From: Betaproteobacteria bacterium
GTDB lineage: Bacteria; Pseudomonadota; Gammaproteobacteria; Burkholderiales; SG8-39
Assembly: GCA_007280315.1 (NCBI GenBank)
Contig: QYQC01000221.1
Span: forward strand, 1 to 10,905
DNA: 10,905 nt
Direction of reading: 5' to 3'
Shown here: positions 1 to 4,828 of the stretch, in pieces
Numbering within the stretch: position 1 is the first letter of the stretch
How the letters are laid out: each line of letters starts with the position of its first letter
Made by a program: the position numbers and the translations under genes
Notes under the pieces: model-generated
Seen by the model: only the letters and a program-made list of their open reading frames with translations
What the model was told of the DNA's origin: nothing
The model's database searches: none

Positions 1-12
1 GTTGAAGCTGCC

Positions 13-663
13 ATGAGGGCGCCGATCCTCGCCGCGACACTTTTACTCACCGCCTGCGCCGGTGCACCGGCGCCGCCCGGCTGGCAGATGGACGCGCAGG
101 ATGCGCTGCGCAATTTCACGGCTGCGTATTTCAGCGGCAACACGCGCCTGGCGGCGCAGGAATTCGCCCGCGCGCGTGCCGACATCGCGAGCACCGGCCG
201 CCCCGACCTGCTGGCACGCGCCGAACTGGTTCGCTGCGCCGCGCGCGTCGCCAGCCTGGAGTTCGACGAGTGCGCCGGGTACGAGGCGCTCGCCGCGGAT
301 GCGCTCGCCGGCGAGCGCGCCTATGCGGCCTTTCTCGGCGGACGCTGGCAGGGCCTGGATGCAGCGCTTTTGCCCGTGCAGCATCGTGCACTGCTCGCGG
401 GCGCAGTCGATGAGCATGCTTTGGCCGCGACCGCCGACCCGATGTCGCGCCTGGTTGCCGCCGGCGTGCTGTTCCGTATCGGGCGCCTTGCGCCCGCGGG
501 CATCGCCCTCGCCGCCGAAACCGCATCCGCCAACGGCTGGCGCCGGCCGCTGCTTGCCTGGCTCGGCGTGCAGGCTGCGCGCGCCGATGCGGCCGGAGAC
601 AAGGACGCCGCCGCGCGCATCCGCCGCCGCATCGAAATTGTTTCCAGCGGCGCCGCGCCGTAA
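13..663 (+). CDS. putative lipoprotein of unknown function
   Basis: This 216-residue protein begins with a short lipoprotein signal peptide: MR, a hydrophobic stretch, then the lipobox L-T-A-C with the lipidated Cys at residue 15. A low-complexity Ala/Pro/Gly linker follows (AGAPAPPG). It is therefore predicted to be lipid-anchored in the cell envelope. The rest is Ala/Arg/Leu-rich and looks all-helical, possibly TPR-like repeats, with two close Cys residues (RC near 75 and EC near 87) that could form a disulfide. I recognise no catalytic motif and assign no function. The start ATG overlaps a TGA (ATGA, 13-16) that could be the stop of a gene running in from the left, which would suggest translational coupling in an operon; the 12 bases available cannot prove this. 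The very high third-position GC marks it as native chromosome, unlike the cassettes to its right. Confidence 0.8.
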   Translation: MRAPILAATLLLTACAGAPAPPGWQMDAQDALRNFTAAYFSGNTRLAAQEFARARADIASTGRPDLLARAELVRCAARVASLEFDECAGYEALAADALAGERAYAAFLGGRWQGLDAALLPVQHRALLAGAVDEHALAATADPMSRLVAAGVLFRIGRLAPAGIALAAETASANGWRRPLLAWLGVQAARADAAGDKDAAARIRRRIEIVSSGAAP

Positions 664-876
664 CCTGGCGCGGGAGTCGACACGGGGGGAACAGGCTCAA
701 AACGCCCGTCCCTATTGATTTCCAGCTGAATGCTGCAGTTGCAGGAACAGCACGAATTCCTCTATTTCAGTCGCGCGACAAACGGCGAGACGACAAACCC
801 GGCCGTGCCTATAACGTGCGTGCGTATCGGTGCCTATTTCGATCGTGATACTTGAGCAAGCAATGGTCTGCGGGTA
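664..876. other. non-coding stretch between lipoprotein gene and attC-like site
   Basis: I see no convincing gene here on either strand. If the attC-like site at 877-947 is real, this stretch would be the body of a cassette without an evident ORF, or chromosome adjoining the first cassette. No attI site or integrase remnant was recognised. The motif CGTCCCTATTG at 707-717 recurs at 7037-7047. A very weak sigma-70-like pair (TTGAGC at 852-857, 17 bp, TAGTCT at 875-880) points towards the cassettes but is too poor to call a cassette promoter. Confidence 0.4.
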
Positions 877-947
877 GTCTGACCGTGTTAGGCCCCGCTT
901 TTGGGGTTTTATAAAGCCCCACTTTAGGGGTCGACTACTTGTTAGGC
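877..947 (+). repeat. attC-like recombination site (upstream of cassette 1)
   Basis: This is a 71-bp imperfect palindrome. The left core-like heptamer is GTCTGAC (877-883, one base off RYYYAAC) and the right core is a perfect GTTAGGC (941-947). Inside, GGCCCC (892-897) can pair with GGGGTC (927-932), and GGGG (903-906) with CCCC (917-920) around the AT-rich centre TTTATAAA. GTTAGGC also occurs at 887-893, so the left end is less certain than the right. The right end is well supported because it sets the start of cassette 1, whose own attC carries the exact complement of GTTAGGC. Confidence 0.55.
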
Positions 948-954
948 AACACAG

Positions 955-1257
955 ATGCCGCGTCCAACAGGGATCCTTGGAGCGATCGGGACGATAGTTC
1001 TGGCTGTCGTTCTGCTCGCGGCAATGGTGTGGGTGATCGGTCAACCGAATCTTGTGTCTTGGTGGCGCGCAGAGTATTTGATCGGCGGTTTCATTGCCTT
1101 GTTGATTGGCGCGGTCGTTTGGGCTAGTCGTTCGAAGAAGTCTGCTGCAGCCGCTGCAGAACAGAATGGTGGAACAGCAATCTCTTTTGCGAAAGGCATT
1201 GGCGTGGCTTTGGGAGCTGTCTTGCTATTGGTGGTTCTTTACGTGGTTCTGCATTGA
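955..1257 (+). CDS. cassette-encoded small membrane protein, function unknown
   Basis: This 100-residue hydrophobic protein has three likely transmembrane helices, at about residues 7-28, 41-57 and 78-99. A basic/Ala-rich cytosolic-type loop (SRSKKSAAAAAEQ) lies between helices 2 and 3. It is predicted to reside in the inner membrane; no family or active-site motif is recognised. The ATG lies 13 bp after the cassette boundary with no clear Shine-Dalgarno sequence, which is common for first genes in cassettes. The stop codon is followed 6 bp later by an attC site. Its moderate GC content contrasts with the very GC-rich genes at both ends of the window, in keeping with acquisition. Expression would depend on read-through from an upstream promoter, as no strong one is visible in the cassette. 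Confidence 0.75.
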   Translation: MPRPTGILGAIGTIVLAVVLLAAMVWVIGQPNLVSWWRAEYLIGGFIALLIGAVVWASRSKKSAAAAAEQNGGTAISFAKGIGVALGAVLLLVVLYVVLH

Positions 1258-1263
1258 CGTGTT

Positions 1264-1353
1264 GCCTAACCGCACGCCCCACTCGGACGCGCGCGAAGTG
1301 TTGTGCTTTGATCGTCCACCGCGGGAGCGCGCCGGTGGGCGTGGACGTTAGAC
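1264..1353 (+). repeat. attC site of cassette 1
   Basis: This 90-bp site begins with GCCTAAC (1264-1270) and ends with GTTAGAC (1347-1353), both matching the attC core consensus RYYYAAC/GTTRRRY. The inner arms CACGCCC (1273-1279) and GGGCGTG (1337-1343) are exactly complementary. A further GC-rich arm pair lies around 1289-1294 and 1327-1332, with unpaired bases between, as in the extrahelical-base pattern of attC hairpins. In the excised circle the terminal G would be followed by TTAGGC from 942-947. That makes GTTAGGC, the perfect complement of GCCTAAC, which strongly supports both cassette boundaries. Confidence 0.88.
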
Positions 1354-1380
1354 CTCATAGAACTGTCCTCCAAGTGATGC

Positions 1381-1408
1381 TTGACATCTGTAGCCTACGG
1401 GCTACACT
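1381..1408 (+). promoter_or_regulatory. promoter of the cassette toxin-antitoxin operon
   Basis: A consensus -35 box TTGACA (1381-1386) and a -10 box TACACT (1403-1408, 4 of 6 matches) are separated by 16 bp. The predicted transcription start falls about 7 bases after the -10 box, at or next to the TTG start codon at 1415. No Shine-Dalgarno sequence is visible there, so the toxin message may be leaderless. TA cassettes in integrons commonly carry their own promoter, unlike most other cassette genes. Confidence 0.65.
1389..1406. promoter_or_regulatory. palindromic operator candidate for TA autoregulation
   Basis: TGTAGCC (1389-1395) and GGCTACA (1400-1406) form a perfect inverted repeat around the 4-base spacer TACG. 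The palindrome lies between the -35 and -10 boxes and overlaps the -10. Binding of the Xre-type antitoxin, alone or with its toxin, would block transcription, which is the usual way these operons regulate themselves. Binding is inferred from position and symmetry. Confidence 0.6.
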
Positions 1409-1414
1409 ATCTCT

Positions 1415-1708
1415 TTGCGCGTCGAAGAGACAGAGGTCTATCGCGAATGGATTAACGGGCTGAAGGATCGCGCCGGCAGAGCTCGGATTCAGGTTCGCGT
1501 TGACCGGCTGGTCCATGGGAACCCGGGCTCGCACCGTAACCTGACTGATGGCGTAGCTGAGTTGAAGATAGATTTCGGGCCGGGATACCGCGTTTACTAC
1601 ACGCAGCGCGGGACCGGACTCATCCTACTGCTCGTCGGCGGAGAGAAGTCGACGCAACAGAGCGACATTAAGATGGCCATTCACTTGGCCAGGAATTTTC
1701 AGGAGTAG
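1415..1708 (+). CDS. RelE/HigB-like toxin (addiction module killer protein, HI1419/Gp49-like family)
   Basis: This 97-residue protein matches the RelE/ParE-superfamily killer proteins encoded upstream of HigA-like antidotes. The recognisable core is GVAELKIDFGPGYRVYY (residues 46-62) followed by LLLVGGEKSTQQSDI (71-85), with the conserved basic/Gln/Asp tail of the family. Such toxins generally act as ribosome-dependent mRNA interferases; activity of this one is inferred. The start is TTG at 1415, chosen because the homologous N-terminus (R-x-E-x-T-E-x-x-x-x-W) begins there and no in-frame ATG or GTG lies near. The gene is first in a toxin-antitoxin order operon inside integron cassette 2; the antitoxin starts 6 bp after its stop. 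Length is normal for the family and nothing looks truncated. Confidence 0.85.
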   Translation: MRVEETEVYREWINGLKDRAGRARIQVRVDRLVHGNPGSHRNLTDGVAELKIDFGPGYRVYYTQRGTGLILLLVGGEKSTQQSDIKMAIHLARNFQE

Positions 1709-1714
1709 CAAGCT

Positions 1715-2032
1715 ATGTCCAAGACCGTTCCGAAGAAGGCAGCAAGGACCAGGACGATTCCGTATGACGTTGCCGCACAACTGCGTACTCCTGAGGAGAT
1801 GGCTGCGTACCTCGATGCATGGCTCGAAGAAGCACCTGATGACGCGACCGGCATTGCCAGAGCACTCGGTGACATTGCCCGCGCCAAGGGCATGACAATG
1901 GTTGCTAAGGACGCAGGGGTAAGCCGTGAGAGCCTGTATCGGGCTCTTAGTGCCGATGGGAACCCAAGCTTTGCGACTGTGCTGAAGGTTGCAAAGGCCC
2001 TTGGCCTCAAGCTGCACGCGGAGGCCGCCTAG
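1715..2032 (+). CDS. HigA-like Xre-family antitoxin (HI1420-type addiction module antidote)
   Basis: This 105-residue protein has an N-terminal toxin-binding region (about 1-50, with the typical TPEEMAAYLDAWLEE helix) and a C-terminal helix-turn-helix at about 50-100. The motif there is MTMVAKDAGVSRESLYRALSADGNPSFATVLKVAKALGL, shortened in description to residues 60-98. This is the probable addiction module antidote family paired with HI1419-like toxins. It would neutralise the toxin encoded just upstream and repress the operon through the palindrome at 1389-1406. The start ATG has an AGGAG sequence overlapping the end of the toxin gene, about 9-10 bases upstream, so the pair is translationally linked. 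The stop is followed 25 bp later by attC, completing the cassette. Confidence 0.88.
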   Translation: MSKTVPKKAARTRTIPYDVAAQLRTPEEMAAYLDAWLEEAPDDATGIARALGDIARAKGMTMVAKDAGVSRESLYRALSADGNPSFATVLKVAKALGLKLHAEAA

Positions 2033-2057
2033 GCTGCCGGCCATTCAATTGAATGAA

Positions 2058-2144
2058 GCCGAACCCTTCTTTGCTGCGGACGGGCCGCCAGCGCCGCATC
2101 AGCGCAACGGTCATCTCCGCCCGCCGCAGAACCGTAGGTTAGAC
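2058..2144 (+). repeat. attC site of cassette 2
   Basis: This 87-bp site begins with GCCGAAC (2058-2064, one base off RYYYAAC) and ends with a perfect GTTAGAC (2138-2144). The arms CTGCGGACGGGC (2074-2085) and GCCCGCCGCAG (2119-2129) are complementary apart from a single bulged A. That is the extrahelical-base pattern that polarises attC recombination. The last seven bases plus CTCA repeat the boundary at 1347-1357. Confidence 0.8.
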
Positions 2145-2169
2145 CTCACAACCGACACACTTCGCGGCT

Positions 2170-2727
2170 ATGAACCCAAGCCCTGCCGAGTCTGATGACA
2201 AGTCCGCACGGCAGCGCCGTGTGCGGGGCTCGCTATGGTTCACGGTACCCGGGACTTTTGGCAGTCTCGGCGCGGCCTATTTACTTGTGCCCCCACTTGC
2301 GGGTCTGATCGAGCCTGGCGAACGCCTGGTCTTTGCCGCACGCTGGCTGCTGGTGGCCTTCATTCCGTACGCTGCGGTGTGCCTCACCATCCTCTACCAG
2401 CGCTTCGCTGAAGGTGCGCACAACCCCCTCCTTGGCGTCGAAAGCGAGCGATTGAAAGTTCACTGCAGGGTCATGCAGAACACGCTCGAACAGCTTGTCT
2501 GGTTCGCGTTCTGTGTCCTGCCCCTGGCCACGCTCCTCTCGTCAACCGAAGCTCGACTGATCCCAATCCTGTGCGTGTTCTTCGCGTTGGCCCGTTTCGT
2601 CTACTGGTGGGGCTACCTCCGCAGTGGCACCCTTGGCCGTGCGCCTGGCGTGCAGTTGACGTTCTTGCTGAACATTCCCCTGCTCGTGGCGGTACTGGTA
2701 CGGTTCGCGAAAAGTATGCTCTCATGA
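2170..2727 (+). CDS. cassette-encoded MAPEG-family membrane protein
   Basis: This 185-residue integral membrane protein has hydrophobic segments at about residues 25-45, 54-76, 104-124, 128-146 and 162-180. It carries MAPEG-like signatures: the R-x3-N-x2-E pattern (R100, N104, E107) at the start of one helix, and ALARFVYWWGY (139-149) followed by a short Arg/Gly turn. MAPEG proteins include microsomal glutathione transferases and eicosanoid-metabolising enzymes. Bacterial members are mostly uncharacterised and some bind glutathione. The substrate cannot be deduced. The start ATG is 31 bp after the cassette boundary without a good ribosome binding site, and the stop is 12 bp before an attC-like site, so it fills integron cassette 3. 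The N-terminus is somewhat longer and more polar than in many MAPEG proteins. Confidence 0.72.
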   Translation: MNPSPAESDDKSARQRRVRGSLWFTVPGTFGSLGAAYLLVPPLAGLIEPGERLVFAARWLLVAFIPYAAVCLTILYQRFAEGAHNPLLGVESERLKVHCRVMQNTLEQLVWFAFCVLPLATLLSSTEARLIPILCVFFALARFVYWWGYLRSGTLGRAPGVQLTFLLNIPLLVAVLVRFAKSMLS

Positions 2728-2739
2728 GGTGCATGTGAG

Positions 2740-2811
2740 GCCTGACCCGTCGCTCCGGCCGACGCGCTGCGGCGTACGGCCTTGGTACGCGGCGAAGCTC
2801 ACACGTTAGGG
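2740..2811 (+). repeat. degenerate attC-like site behind the MAPEG cassette
   Basis: This 72-bp palindromic region begins with GCCTGAC (2740-2746, one base off RYYYAAC) and ends with GTTAGGG (2805-2811, one base off GTTRRRY). The inner stem GCGTAC/GTACGC (2772-2777 and 2785-2790) is perfect. GCTCCGGCCG can pair imperfectly with CGGCGAAGC (2791-2799). Both core heptamers are slightly off consensus, so recombination may be impaired. Position and symmetry still fit an attC. Confidence 0.6.
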
Positions 2812-2827
2812 TGAACACGGATAGAGC

Positions 2828-3580
2828 ATGAAAATAGAAATAGGACATGTGGAAGCGCTGTTCCGCTATCCCGTGAAGTCCATGGGCGGCGAACGGCTCG
2901 AGGTCGCCAATCTCGGCTGGCACGGCCTCGATGGCGACAGACGCCTGGCATTGCGGCGGATTGATGAGCGCAGCGGATTCCCCTGGCTGAGCGCAAGCAA
3001 GCTTCACGACCTGATCCTGTTTACGCCGCAGCGCCGTGAGGACGGTGCTGCGGGAGACCTTCCTACGCATGTTCGCACACCGGATGGCGACGAGATGCCT
3101 GTCTTCGGCGAGGACCTGGCCACGGAGATCGGACGTCGCTACGGGGCGCCGGTGCAGATGATGCAGTTGAAAAACGGCATCTTCGATGAAGCCAGCATCT
3201 CCGTAATCGCTTCCGCTACGGTGAACGAGATCGGACGACTCGCAGGGCAGAGCCCGGATGCGCGACGTTTTCGCCCGAATGTTGTGGTTCGTTTGCTGCG
3301 ATCGGGGCCGTTCCAGGAGGACGCGTGGTTGGGCGGCGTGCTCTCGTTCGGCGATGCGGACGACGCACCCGCGGTCACCGTCACCATGCGCGACGCGCGC
3401 TGCTCGATGGTGAACCTCGATCCCGACTCGGCAAAGTCGACGCCGGAGGTGTTGAAGGCGGTGTTTCGCGCGAACCAGAACAACGCGGGAATCTACTGCG
3501 AGGTCACTCGCATCGGTCGACTGGCGGTCGGACAGTCAATATTCCTGCATGCGGCAATCGCGAGAAGGGAATACGGGTGA
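2828..3580 (+). CDS. MOSC-domain protein (molybdenum cofactor sulfurase C-terminal-like)
   Basis: This 250-residue protein has an N-terminal MOSC beta-barrel domain (VEALFRYPVKSMGGERL near residues 8-24, then GLDGDRRLALRR near 34-45) and a C-terminal MOSC domain. The C-terminal domain carries the conserved Cys192 in DARCSMVNLDP and the closing strand pattern G-x-Y-x-x-V-x-x-x-G-x-x-x-x-G-Q. MOSC proteins are sulfur-carrier or molybdenum-cofactor-linked; some (YcbX, mARC) act in reduction of N-hydroxylated compounds together with a redox partner. The substrate here is unknown. The start lies 22 bp after the attC-like site at 2740-2811, so it may be the last gene of the cassette array. No attC follows its stop, so it may instead be the chromosomal or island flank. 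Length is normal for a two-domain MOSC protein. Confidence 0.85.
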   Translation: MKIEIGHVEALFRYPVKSMGGERLEVANLGWHGLDGDRRLALRRIDERSGFPWLSASKLHDLILFTPQRREDGAAGDLPTHVRTPDGDEMPVFGEDLATEIGRRYGAPVQMMQLKNGIFDEASISVIASATVNEIGRLAGQSPDARRFRPNVVVRLLRSGPFQEDAWLGGVLSFGDADDAPAVTVTMRDARCSMVNLDPDSAKSTPEVLKAVFRANQNNAGIYCEVTRIGRLAVGQSIFLHAAIARREYG

Positions 3581-3646
3581 TCGCCAGGAGAATGGCTCTG
3601 GTATTGGTTCGCAGGCAGATTGCTCGCGGGCAAATCAGCTAAGTCC

Positions 3647-3680
3647 TGCGTTCGTCGAAGCGGCCGAACTCTAGCGCAAG
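3647..3680 (-). repeat. short rmuC-like fragment
   Basis: This stretch matches 8103-8136 inside the resident rmuC gene at 31 of 34 positions, including 22 consecutive identical bases (3647-3668), in the same orientation. In the rmuC reading frame it encodes RLALEFGRFDER, against RLAVEFGRFDER in the intact gene, then runs into a TAG stop. It is either a relic of a second rmuC copy, a recombination scar, or a member of a dispersed repeat that happens to share the segment. Confidence 0.55.
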
Positions 3681-3732
3681 GCGGGCGGGGAGTGTTGCGT
3701 AGCCCCACCGGCGCGCGGGGTTCGGAATGGTC

Positions 3733-4215
3733 CTAATGCTCCGGAAAAACAGAAAGGTCGGTGATGAGCGCGAGCTTCGCCGTCCGCGCGGCCTTGACCA
3801 GCGCCGCGTCGAGCGTCGCCAGCGGCAGCTTGCGGCGGCGGGCGAGTTCGAAGTAAACGGCGTCGTAGGGGGTGAGGCTGTGGACAGCCGCAAGTTCGTT
3901 CAGCTCGACGACCGACGGCATTTCATGGTCGACCCGCAGCGGAAGGCTGTTTGCATTCTTCAGCACGTCACGGCGTTGATCGCCAGTGATGCGTTTACGG
4001 CGCTCGGCATTGACCACTGCGCTGACCAGTTCGAGACGCCACAGGGACGGCACCCACACCTTGGAACGATGAACCGAAAGCCCCAACTGGTCGCAAAACC
4101 GGCTCGCCTCGTCTCTGACATACCAAGGAACGCACACCGAGCAGTCGATAATGAATGCATCGGGCAGGTAGACCGCCGCCGGCTCACGCAGCCTGGGTGT
4201 TCGCCGCGGTTTCAA
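3733..4215 (-). CDS. VapC-like PIN-domain toxin (partner of a Phd/YefM antitoxin)
   Basis: This 160-residue PIN-domain protein shows the acidic residues expected of a Mg2+-dependent RNase: D24 in AFIIDCS, E62 in LWRLELVSAV, D118 in LTPYDAVYFELA and D136 in PLATLDAAL. VapC toxins of this class cleave tRNA or rRNA; the target here is unknown. The start is taken as TTG at 4215, whose bases overlap the antitoxin stop (TTGA). A GAAGG ribosome binding sequence lies 9 bases upstream, inside the end of the antitoxin gene. The first 18 or so residues before the PIN strand are an unusual Arg/Pro-rich extension, so an undetected later start remains possible. It is co-transcribed with the antitoxin. Confidence 0.85.
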   Translation of the reverse strand: MKPRRTPRLREPAAVYLPDAFIIDCSVCVPWYVRDEASRFCDQLGLSVHRSKVWVPSLWRLELVSAVVNAERRKRITGDQRRDVLKNANSLPLRVDHEMPSVVELNELAAVHSLTPYDAVYFELARRRKLPLATLDAALVKAARTAKLALITDLSVFPEH

Positions 4216-4460
4216 TACTTGCGGCCTTCATCGATCAACTGCCTGACAGTAACAGTACCGCCCAGCGTGATTCCTTTGCGCAGCCGCTTCACCTCGGCGA
4301 GCCATTCTTCGCCGGTTTTGGCGGGCTTGGCGGGCGCGACGGGTGTTAGCACTGCCACCGGCCGGCCGTGACGGGTGATCGTGACAGCCTCACCCTTCTC
4401 GACCTGGTCGAGGAGTTGCGACAACTGAGTCTTGGCCTGGAATGCGCCGACAGTCTTCAT
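4212..4460 (-). CDS. Phd/YefM-family antitoxin
   Basis: This 82-residue protein begins MKTVGAFQAKTQLSQLLDQVEKGE, shown here by its key features. It has the Phd/YefM N-terminal dimerisation and DNA-binding fold with the strand-turn motif VTITRHGRPVAVLTP (26-40), then a flexible Lys/Pro linker and a C-terminal toxin-neutralising helix region (52-82). It binds and blocks the PIN toxin encoded 4 bp downstream in overlap, and represses their shared promoter. The ATG at 4460 is preferred over an upstream in-frame TTG (4505) because family members begin at this residue and the TTG start would lie upstream of both the -10 box and the operator. The linker is typical of degradation-prone antitoxins. 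Confidence 0.86.
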   Translation of the reverse strand: MKTVGAFQAKTQLSQLLDQVEKGEAVTITRHGRPVAVLTPVAPAKPAKTGEEWLAEVKRLRKGITLGGTVTVRQLIDEGRKY

Positions 4461-4472
4461 ACGCGCTTCGTC

Positions 4473-4492
4473 CAAACTGGTCAACCAGTTTG
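4473..4492. promoter_or_regulatory. operator palindrome upstream of the phd/vapC-type operon
   Basis: CAAACTGGT (4473-4481) and ACCAGTTTG (4484-4492) form a perfect 9-bp inverted repeat with a 2-base spacer. It lies 12 bp upstream of the antitoxin ATG on the minus strand and immediately after a -10-like TATACT. This is the expected place for the antitoxin-toxin repressor site. Regulation is inferred from position and symmetry. Confidence 0.65.
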
Positions 4493-4493
4493 C

Positions 4494-4499
4494 AGTATA
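4494..4499 (-). promoter_or_regulatory. -10 box of the phd/vapC-type operon
   Basis: Minus-strand TATACT matches the sigma-70 -10 consensus at 5 of 6 bases and abuts the operator palindrome at 4473-4492. No good -35 box is seen at the usual spacing; GTGACG at 4513-4518 is too close. The start of transcription would fall within the palindrome, allowing tight repression. Confidence 0.45.
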
Positions 4500-4505
4500 G
4501 CGCAA

Positions 4506-4828
4506 AGCGTGGCGTCACCGCTACAGCAACAGATCTATCGCATCGATCATCCCGGGTATCGCGAGGCCAACGAGGTCCATCGGACCTGGCATTTGACCGG
4601 CGACCGCGAGGGTCTGTTCTCGGGCGAGAATTCTGAGATGATGAATTCGCGCTTTCGACCCACAGCTGCCTGTCGAATATGTGGGAAGCAGACACTCCGA
4701 CCAAGAATACAGCTTCCGTGTCCTATGATATCTTAGTCCCCGGCGCGTGAGATAAACTAACGCCCATTACCACGTATTCTGCCTTTGGATAAGCCGCAGA
4801 GCGAAGCGGAAAAATTCTGGAGTGCACT
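4506..4828. other. intergenic region between antitoxin promoter and cyclase gene
   Basis: About 320 bp with no gene I can support on either strand. It should hold the -35 region of the minus-strand TA operon and the promoter of the plus-strand cyclase gene. TATGAT at 4724-4729 could be a -10 box but has no matching -35. A short inverted repeat GGAAGC/GCTTCC (4684-4689 and 4712-4717) is present; its meaning is unknown. Base composition is lower in GC than the chromosomal flanks. Confidence 0.4.
4819..4822 (+). promoter_or_regulatory. Shine-Dalgarno sequence supporting a non-AUG start of the cyclase
   Basis: GGAG lies 6 bases before ATT 4829 and 9 before ATT 4832, an ideal distance. These codons directly precede the signal-peptide-like sequence. 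No such motif stands before the GTG at 4976 at good spacing. Confidence 0.45.

Larger units (their letters stand above)
942..2805 (+). mobile_element. integron gene-cassette array, three cassettes, no integrase in window
   Basis: Three consecutive units can be delimited by the integron crossover point, between G and TT of GTTRRRY: 942-1347, 1348-2138 and 2139-2805. Each has one gene or one TA operon in the same orientation, followed after 6-25 bp by an imperfect palindrome ending in a GTTRRRY-like core. This compact gene-plus-attC layout is the defining structure of integron cassettes. The content also fits: a small membrane protein, a self-promoted TA pair and a small enzyme-like membrane protein. 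The boundaries at 1347 and 2138 share the 11-mer GTTAGACCTCA. Cassettes are excised and inserted by an IntI tyrosine recombinase acting on the folded bottom strand of attC. No intI gene or attI lies in the window, so the array is either distal to them or an integrase-less cluster (CALIN). Confidence 0.8.

Noticed and set aside
62..718. Alternative plus-strand frame across the lipoprotein gene
   Set aside because: The Arg/Pro/Ala-rich translation is typical of a shifted frame in GC-rich DNA, while the overlapping frame has a clean lipobox and codon pattern.
852..880. Possible cassette promoter (Pc) TTGAGC-17-TAGTCT
   Set aside because: Only 4 and 3 of 6 consensus bases match and the -10 overlaps the attC-like left core. 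Such matches are expected by chance.
712..1044. Minus-strand open frame spanning the first attC-like site
   Set aside because: It crosses an attC-like palindrome and part of the cassette 1 gene, has no ribosome binding site or recognisable motif, and reads as unstructured sequence.
3581..3732. Searched for an attC site behind the MOSC gene
   Set aside because: No GTTRRRY core with a partner RYYYAAC and complementary arms was found; GTTGCGT near 3694 does not fit the consensus.
4793..4828. CCGC/GCGG hairpin followed by AAAAATT as a terminator
   Set aside because: The stem is only four pairs and is followed by A rather than T on the plus strand. On the minus strand no gene ends there.
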